This document shows, one piece after another, positions 21,793 through 27,099 of a stretch of DNA of 27,099 nt. The stretch comes from RGIG1681 sp045596905 (GTDB lineage: Bacteria > Bacillota > Clostridia > Christensenellales > UBA1242). Where the stretch lies: the NCBI GenBank assembly GCA_045596905.1, contig JAZODG010000004.1, positions 1-27,099 on the forward strand, read 5' to 3'. Made by a program: the position numbers and the translations under genes. Every line of letters starts with the position of its first letter. Position 1 is the stretch's first letter. The notes below the pieces were generated by a model, which saw only the letters and a list, made by a program, of their open reading frames with translations, ran no database searches and was not told the origin of the DNA.

Positions 21793-23034
21793 TTATAATC
21801 CGAATTCTCTATAAATCTTTAATAATTGTGATAAATTTTTCTCTCTATTATATGTTCCTTGAGCTTTTGCCATGGCTTTTTTAGATAATTCTTTACAATC
21901 TCCTTGCTCAAAAATCTTATTTACATAATAGGCAAGCATGTATTCTTCACTAAACGGATATGTATAACAGTTTTCGTTATGATTCACTTTGCTAACAACA
22001 CCACCACAAAGTGATGTAACTGAAGGAACTCCTAAGATCATCGCTTCGCCTAAAGCATTTGACTCATTTTCTATTGAAGAACATAGAACGAAACAATTTG
22101 ATTTCAAGTAAGCACTTTTCATCTTTTCGGTATCTAAAAATCCCAAAAATTCAACATGATTTTCTAAATTATATTTTTTTATCAATTTAATAATATATTT
22201 TTGATAACTACTTAATTTTAATTTATCCTTAAAAGATAATTTAAGTAGATTTTTTCCAGTAGTATAAATTTTTGCATCTGGATATTGATTCAATATCTTT
22301 GGCATAGCTTGCAATAGCTTATGAAATCCTTTTATAGGATAGTTGCATTGACTAACAAAAATGGAATGTTTTTCGCACTTCTCATAATCCCACTCTCCTT
22401 CATAAAAAGGTTCTCTTAAAGTAGCATCACAGTAATAATACTTTAAATTAGGATTAATTTGAGTTGTACATGCTTTATCCCAGTCTGTTCTACCAATTAC
22501 ATTTTTTGCCAATTTTAAGGCTTCAATTTCATATTTTCCACGCTTTGCAAATTTCTTTTTTTGGAGTTTGATACTATCTTTTCTCAAGAAATCCCTTAAT
22601 GTCATGTTATTAATAACTTGTCTTGGCAATCCAGCATAATAAGCATCTGCTATTTTTGAACACAATCCTTGGATATTTACAATTGTCTTTTCTAAAATAT
22701 TTAGTTCTTTACATACTTGGATCATTACTAACGCATGTTTCAACTCTGTTCCAAAAATATGTATTAAATCCGGCTTATAATCTATAATAGTTTCTTTAAA
22801 TAATTCATATTGTTCTCTATCATTAATTTGTGAAGAATAAGCAATATAATTTATATCCTCAACGCATCCTTTTTCTGTTTTTTTAAAAGGAAATATTGAC
22901 AAAAATTCAATACTAGTTTGTTTTATTAAGCCGTCACTCATACCATCAAGCCATCCACCAAATTGAACAGCACTATCTCCTAGATGCAGCTTTACTTTTG
23001 TTAAAGGAACATTTGTTAACCATAAAACCTTCAT
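21793..23034 (-). CDS. GT4-family glycosyltransferase
   Basis: The 413-aa GT-B glycosyltransferase is last in the surface-polysaccharide operon. The N-terminal domain has MKVLWLTNVPLTKV and YKPDLIHIFGTE (86-97). The C-terminal donor domain has SQCNYPIKGFHKLLQAMP (228-245), IYTTGKN, and the EX7E motif in SSIENESNALGEAMILGVPSV (319-339; Glu322, Glu330). GT4 enzymes are retaining and use nucleotide-activated sugars at the inner face of the membrane. Donor and acceptor cannot be told. The start ATG overlaps the upstream stop (ATGA, 23031-23034). Its AAT/AAA/GAT-rich codon choice differs from the AAC/GAC-richer core genes nearby. Confidence 0.9.
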   Translation of the reverse strand: MKVLWLTNVPLTKVKLHLGDSAVQFGGWLDGMSDGLIKQTSIEFLSIFPFKKTEKGCVEDINYIAYSSQINDREQYELFKETIIDYKPDLIHIFGTELKHALVMIQVCKELNILEKTIVNIQGLCSKIADAYYAGLPRQVINNMTLRDFLRKDSIKLQKKKFAKRGKYEIEALKLAKNVIGRTDWDKACTTQINPNLKYYYCDATLREPFYEGEWDYEKCEKHSIFVSQCNYPIKGFHKLLQAMPKILNQYPDAKIYTTGKNLLKLSFKDKLKLSSYQKYIIKLIKKYNLENHVEFLGFLDTEKMKSAYLKSNCFVLCSSIENESNALGEAMILGVPSVTSLCGGVVSKVNHNENCYTYPFSEEYMLAYYVNKIFEQGDCKELSKKAMAKAQGTYNREKNLSQLLKIYREFGL

Positions 23035-24212
23035 GTTGTTAATCCTTTTTTATTATTTAAAAATTCTATAATTTTTTTTGTTTGCACTTTATTATTCTTA
23101 TTTATCAAAATAAACTTCTGAGCATTTTCACCCATCTTTTCTAATTCATCATCTGGTTTTTGAATAATCTCACTAATAGTTTTAGCAAATCCATCAACAG
23201 ATTCGTTTTTTAACAAATAAACATAATCATAATATTCTTTTGGCATTGAAGGAAGGACCGTCGTAAGCATTGGCGTTCCCGACGTCATATATTCAATATT
23301 TTTTGACGGGAAACTATATTTTACAAAATCTTCATTTGTTGGTCTTGGATTGATTAAAAGTTTAACCTTTTTCTGAAGTTCACATGCTTCTTGATTTGGT
23401 ATAGATCCTAAATACTCAATATTCTCATGCGAAATATTCTTTAGCTCACTTTCCATATCTCCAATACCACATATCTTCAACTTCCAATTATGATTATTAA
23501 TCTTGCTAAATGCATCTATCAACATTTTTATTCCATATCTTTTATGAATTGAGCCTGTATATAAAATAGTGTTTTCTCTTGTTATTTTTGTCTTATCAAG
23601 TTTTATCGAACTATCACACAACCCCTCTATAACAATATATGGTTTGTTTGTGACATCTATTTTTTCCTTCATTTGATCAGCTAAAAACACATAATTATCA
23701 CATTGTTTTATATTATTTAGGTATTGTTTTACATAATATGACTCTATAATATTAAACTTTTTTTTCTTTATATCTTGAGGCAGGTCGGTTACAATTCCGA
23801 CAACTTTGATTTTATATTTTTTACATATTTTTAAAGCAACAGAAGCATAGATTGGTGTTAATATATCAAAAAACATCAAGCCATTAGGGTTTTGTTTACA
23901 CCAGTTCTTTACAAACTTTTTAGCACTTTTCCTTAGCGAAAAATTCCTTATAAATCTGTAATTTAGAAATTTTAGATAATTATATTTTACACCTTTTTCT
24001 ACATCTATTTTATCTTTATATCTTTGTTTTTTCATTCCAATTATTGGCCTACTACTCAATAAATCGACCTCATATCCATTTTGAACGAACCCTTCAGCCA
24101 TCAATTTATTGAATTTTTGACCTTGCTGTGCTGGAAAATGTTGGCAATCCTTATAAATCTCTTTATATTCATTTTCACCACATGCAGATGAAATGTACAA
24201 TATCCTTTTCAC
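23031..24212 (-). CDS. GT4-like (GT-B) glycosyltransferase
   Basis: The 393-aa protein starts with MKRILYISSACGENEYKEIYKD and GFVQNGYEVDLLSSRP (41-56). The middle has KVVGIVTDLPQDI. The C-terminal domain has ILYTGSIHKRYGIKMLIDAF (216-235), LKICGIGDMESEL and the donor-binding block VKYSFPSKNIEYMTSGTPML (297-316), which takes the place of a classical EX7E. The start is GTG at 24212, supported by AAAGGGG 9 nt upstream. It follows the GT2 gene by 13 nt and overlaps the next gene by 4 nt. Its role is sugar transfer in exopolysaccharide or capsule repeat-unit assembly; linkage is unknown. Confidence 0.88.
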   Translation of the reverse strand: MKRILYISSACGENEYKEIYKDCQHFPAQQGQKFNKLMAEGFVQNGYEVDLLSSRPIIGMKKQRYKDKIDVEKGVKYNYLKFLNYRFIRNFSLRKSAKKFVKNWCKQNPNGLMFFDILTPIYASVALKICKKYKIKVVGIVTDLPQDIKKKKFNIIESYYVKQYLNNIKQCDNYVFLADQMKEKIDVTNKPYIVIEGLCDSSIKLDKTKITRENTILYTGSIHKRYGIKMLIDAFSKINNHNWKLKICGIGDMESELKNISHENIEYLGSIPNQEACELQKKVKLLINPRPTNEDFVKYSFPSKNIEYMTSGTPMLTTVLPSMPKEYYDYVYLLKNESVDGFAKTISEIIQKPDDELEKMGENAQKFILINKNNKVQTKKIIEFLNNKKGLTT

Positions 24213-24225
24213 TTATACAACCCCT

Positions 24226-25191
24226 TTAAATAATTTTAAGAGCAAACATTGTAAATTTTACACCAAATAATTTTAATATTAACCAAACTAGCTTTAGCTT
24301 AAATCTCTGCGGTTTAACAAATAGTTTTTTATAATTTTTGTATACTCTCACAAACTCTTTCCTATCTAATTTTGACAATTTAGAAGAAATTTTTAAAAAC
24401 GCATAATTAACCTCAAAAATATTTGAAAGTATTTTTCTTTTCTGCTGTTTTGTAAATTTTCTTAATTCTAATTGATTAACAACACTCTGCATATTCTCAA
24501 AATGAGCTATTATCTTTTTTAAGTTTGGTGTTTGTGTTGCAGATGATTCATTTAAAAAATATACATAATATGCTATATCTGTCATTAAAACTTTTTTGCA
24601 TTCTAGTGAAACTCTAAATATCCATTCAAAATCCTCACCCATATCTTGACCTTTTCCATTTATGCCAAAATATATTTTATTCTGCTTTAATGTATTTAAT
24701 TTTATAATTCTATTCCAACACAAAAGATCATTTTTAAAAGAATAATATTTTACAAATTCTTCGTTGTTTTGAATATTAAATTCTAAATTATCGAATAAGT
24801 TCTTTTTCTGTTTGTTTTTTATATATCCAAATGATATCATATCCAAATCGGTTCTTAAATTTACTAATTCAAGTGCTTTGGAAAAGTCATCATTAACCCA
24901 GTCATCGCTATCAACAAATGTTATATAATCACCTTCAGCACGTTTTATACCTTCGTTTCTAGCGCTTCCTACACCACCATTTTCTTTATGGATAACTTTT
25001 ATTCGCTCATCTTTTTTTGCCCATTCATCACACATTTTTGGACAATTATCCGGACTTCCATCATCAACTAGAATTATTTCTAAATTCTTATATGCTTGGT
25101 TAACTAAACTATTAACACACCTATCTAAATATTGTTCTACCTTATAGACCGGAATAACTATCGATATTAACATCTCTTTTTTTTGTTTCAT
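24226..25191 (-). CDS. GT2-family glycosyltransferase
   Basis: The 321-aa GT-A enzyme has ISIVIPVYKVEQYLDRCVNSL (9-29), IILVDDGSPDNCP (39-51), ENGGVGSARNEGI (70-82) and the metal-binding FVDSDDWV (92-99). A later MGEDFEWIFR block resembles the family's ED acid motif. The C-terminal 100 residues are basic and hydrophobic (KRFKLKLVWLILKLFGVKFTMFALKII), which suggests membrane association. These inverting enzymes add sugars to lipid-linked intermediates. SD AAGGAG lies 6 nt upstream. It starts only 2 nt after the upstream stop, so it is tightly coupled in the polysaccharide operon. Confidence 0.92.
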   Translation of the reverse strand: MKQKKEMLISIVIPVYKVEQYLDRCVNSLVNQAYKNLEIILVDDGSPDNCPKMCDEWAKKDERIKVIHKENGGVGSARNEGIKRAEGDYITFVDSDDWVNDDFSKALELVNLRTDLDMISFGYIKNKQKKNLFDNLEFNIQNNEEFVKYYSFKNDLLCWNRIIKLNTLKQNKIYFGINGKGQDMGEDFEWIFRVSLECKKVLMTDIAYYVYFLNESSATQTPNLKKIIAHFENMQSVVNQLELRKFTKQQKRKILSNIFEVNYAFLKISSKLSKLDRKEFVRVYKNYKKLFVKPQRFKLKLVWLILKLFGVKFTMFALKII

Positions 25192-25193
25192 AA

Positions 25194-26372
25194 TTACTCC
25201 TTATATAATTTTATATACTCTTCAAATCTCACTTGTTTATCGTATTTTTTTGCTTGATTAATACTTTCTATTTTAATTTCTTGTGTTTTTGTAAAATTTT
25301 TAACTATTTTTACAACTGCATCGATATTCCCTTGATCAATAGTAAATCCAGTTTTTTCCGTTAGCATTTCTGGACTGCCACCTGTTTTATATGTTAAAAC
25401 CGGAGTTCCACATGCTAAACTTTCAAGATTGACTGTTGGAAAATTATCTGAATAAGTTAAATTTACAAACAAATCTGCTGCAGTATAAATTTCTACCAAC
25501 TGTTGTTGATTATCTGTTCTTGTGATTCCTAAGATATTAGCAGGAAGATTATTTTTTTGTTCTTCAGTTAATCCAACCATTACAAGTTTTGTATCATCAT
25601 CTAACAATTTTGATAATTCAATAAAATCATTAAAACCTTTTCTTGATACCCATTTATCTGCAACTGCTAACAAAATTTTCTTATTTTCAAGACCATTCTT
25701 AACTTTAAAATTACTTTCAGTTGGTTTAAATAAACTCAAATCAATACCATTATTTAAAACCTTTATTTCGTATTTTGATAAAAATGATTTTTTTAATTCA
25801 CTTTTAAGCCATTCAGATACAGTGACAATGGTTAAATTTTTAACTCCACTAAAGCATGTTTGCTTTAAAAAATAATTTTTCGTAGCTCTACTAAAAATTG
25901 TTTTAGGATATTCTTTTTTAAGTGAGCATTTATAACACTTTGTTTTCCATTTTTCACATTCTAACGTACACGCACAATGTCCCGTCACAGGCCACATATC
26001 ATGCATTGTCCAAATTACTTTACCTTCATACGTTTTTAAAAAGTTAAACAAAATTTTATAATTTAGATAATATCCATGTATGTTGTGCAAGTGTATTACA
26101 TCTGGGTTGTATTCTTTAATAAATTTGATAAATTTTCTAGTAGCAAATGCACTGCCTAACCCGTGTTTATCAAATAATCTACTTTTTAAATAGTGAAGCT
26201 TATTTCCAAAAGACGAAGATATTTTATATGTTTTATCATATCCTTTTGCTTCACCCCTGCCATAAGCAATGACACAATCATCACCTTGGCTAACTATTAG
26301 TTTTGCCAAATCAACACAAATTTTACCCGTGCTTCCAACACCACAAACACTATTTATCAGAAGAATCTTCAT
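25194..26372 (-). CDS. GT4-family glycosyltransferase with Cys cluster (WcaC-like)
   Basis: The 392-aa protein has MKILLINSVCGVGSTGKICVDLA (1-23) and DVIHLHNIHGYYLNY (91-105). A segment HDMWPVTGHCACTLECEKW...CYKC (124-149) holds five cysteines and is common in the colanic-acid-type GT4 subgroup. The donor domain has VADKWVSRKGFNDF (237-250) and DNFPTVNLESLACGTPVL (309-326), where the first Glu of EX7E is Asp. The Cys cluster may bind a metal or form disulphides; this is inference. The start at 26372 has AAAGGAGA 6-7 nt upstream, inside the 3' end of the polymerase-like gene, and overlaps it by 23 nt. Confidence 0.9.
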   Translation of the reverse strand: MKILLINSVCGVGSTGKICVDLAKLIVSQGDDCVIAYGRGEAKGYDKTYKISSSFGNKLHYLKSRLFDKHGLGSAFATRKFIKFIKEYNPDVIHLHNIHGYYLNYKILFNFLKTYEGKVIWTMHDMWPVTGHCACTLECEKWKTKCYKCSLKKEYPKTIFSRATKNYFLKQTCFSGVKNLTIVTVSEWLKSELKKSFLSKYEIKVLNNGIDLSLFKPTESNFKVKNGLENKKILLAVADKWVSRKGFNDFIELSKLLDDDTKLVMVGLTEEQKNNLPANILGITRTDNQQQLVEIYTAADLFVNLTYSDNFPTVNLESLACGTPVLTYKTGGSPEMLTEKTGFTIDQGNIDAVVKIVKNFTKTQEIKIESINQAKKYDKQVRFEEYIKLYKE

Positions 26373-27099
26373 TGCTATCTCCTTTTTTTATTTCAAACAT
26401 ACATAGTGTTGAATTTAAAATTAAAAATACAAATAAATAAGACAAAAATGCGCTAATGGAACAACTTACAACAAAAGATGTAATTAAAACCATTATTGAT
26501 AATTTGTTAAACTTTAAATTTTGTTTTTTTCTGTAACGCAAATATAAAACAAATACAACAACTACAAAAATCAAAAATACCACACCAAGATAATAAATTA
26601 AATCAACCATTGAGTTGTGTGTATCTTTTAATACTTGGTTAAGACTATTTCTAATACTTAATTTTTGTGCACCTTCTCCTTTTCCAAATATTAAACTTAA
26701 TGGAGCAAGTAGTAATTCATTGAAATATAAAAGCCATAGATCAAGCCTGTACGATGTAATACTTGACAATTTTAAACCTATTTTAGAAGTTAAAATGGTT
26801 GTAATAAACGGCAAAACATTTGGAGATGTTTCTGTTGGCATATTCATACTACTATCTGGCGCTAACTCATTGCTAGGTGGAGGCGCTGGTGTATCAACTG
26901 AAAAAGATAATTGCTCTACGTTAAACCTGCCAAAAAGCATCAATATGTTATCTTTAAAAACTAAACACACTAAGGCGATTGAAGAAATAATTATTGATAA
27001 GTTTATCAATTTATTTTTCACACTATCTTTTAAGAATAGTATAGAAACTAATAAGTAGACAACAACACAACTATACATTAAAAATGCAAGTTTTGATCC
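26350..27099 (-). CDS. O-antigen ligase/Wzy polymerase-like membrane protein, C-terminal part (5' end cut by window)
   Basis: The frame is open through the window edge at 27099; an internal ATG at 27078 falls within a membrane segment, so the gene is truncated. About 250 residues are visible. At least four hydrophobic segments flank a large outside loop (~70-160) that contains a Pro/Ser-rich stretch (TPAPPPSNELAP) and SYRLDLWLLYFNELLLAPLSLIFGKGEG. A DTHNSMVDLIYYLGVVFLI motif follows, typical of the Wzy_C/O-antigen ligase family ('HNxyl...G'). Such proteins polymerise or transfer lipid-linked repeat units outside the membrane. The position at the head of a glycosyltransferase run fits a polysaccharide polymerase. 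Family-level call only. Confidence 0.8.
   Translation of the reverse strand, partial: GSKLAFLMYSCVVVYLLVSILFLKDSVKNKLINLSIIISSIALVCLVFKDNILMLFGRFNVEQLSFSVDTPAPPPSNELAPDSSMNMPTETSPNVLPFITTILTSKIGLKLSSITSYRLDLWLLYFNELLLAPLSLIFGKGEGAQKLSIRNSLNQVLKDTHNSMVDLIYYLGVVFLIFVVVVFVLYLRYRKKQNLKFNKLSIMVLITSFVVSCSISAFLSYLFVFLILNSTLCMFEIKKGDSNEDSSDK

Noticed and set aside
1..27099. CRISPR array, tRNA/rRNA, insertion sequence or prophage remains
   Set aside because: No spaced direct repeats, no tRNA-like cloverleaf noticed in the intergenic gaps, and no transposase, integrase or phage proteins among the frames.

Overview
The window reads as chromosomal DNA from an AT-rich, low-GC Gram-positive anaerobe, probably an uncultured Clostridia-type member of the Bacillota. 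The grounds are a pyruvate:ferredoxin oxidoreductase, a type III glutamine synthetase, a SAM-I (S-box) riboswitch ahead of metK, strong AGGAGG-like ribosome binding sites, SigA-like promoters with 17-bp spacers, and compact hairpin/T-run terminators. The taxonomic call is an inference. TGA is used as a stop, so the code is standard. I see no tRNA, rRNA, CRISPR array, insertion sequence or prophage gene.

Layout. 1-1092 (+) is the C-terminal third of PFOR, then a bidirectional terminator. 1154-3171 (-) is a tight three-gene operon of unknown function: an acidic coiled-coil protein, a small acidic protein, and a shikimate-kinase-like protein that has lost its P-loop. 3224-5369 (-) is a patatin-like lipase overlapping a membrane-anchored ComEC-type metallo-beta-lactamase-fold protein. 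5494-6438 (-) is a membrane-anchored Glu-rich coiled-coil protein with its own promoter and terminator. 6621-8296 (-) is metK plus a metallophosphoesterase, both behind a SAM-I riboswitch (8329-8467). 8509-9258 (-) is exonuclease III. 9352-12701 (-) is a YfcC-type carrier plus an unusual VTT/DedA-acyltransferase-zinc-ribbon fusion. These are transcribed divergently from glgB-glgA (12907-16239, +), the glycogen branching enzyme and a divergent glycogen synthase. 16271-17476 (-) is greA plus an S51-type peptidase. 17588-19843 (+) is glnN behind a leader region. 19882-21639 (-) is an HD hydrolase plus a sugar-kinase-like phosphotransferase. 21793-27099 (-) is the distal end of an exopolysaccharide/capsule operon: a polymerase/ligase-like membrane protein and four glycosyltransferases, ending at a terminator at 21732-21757.

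The most interesting element is the glnN leader. A consensus promoter (17588-17616) is followed at once by a 16-codon ORF (17623-17673) with four consecutive Gln codons. The Gln-codon segment can pair with a downstream segment, which can alternatively pair with the 5' arm of an intrinsic terminator just upstream of the glnN ribosome binding site. This is the architecture of ribosome-mediated, leader-peptide transcription attenuation, here responding to Gln-tRNA charging and controlling glutamine synthetase. The predicted transcription start coincides with the leader ATG, so the peptide may be translated from a leaderless mRNA. I do not know of a described leader-peptide attenuator of this kind for glnN.

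The core metabolic genes fit an anaerobe that stores glycogen, makes acetyl-CoA through PFOR and assimilates ammonia through GSIII. The surface-polysaccharide block is visibly more AT-rich in its codon choice than the core genes. There is no gene-free stretch without an explanation: the longest gap between large genes (17477-17779) holds the greA promoter and the glnN attenuator, 8297-8508 holds the riboswitch, and 12702-12906 holds divergent promoters.
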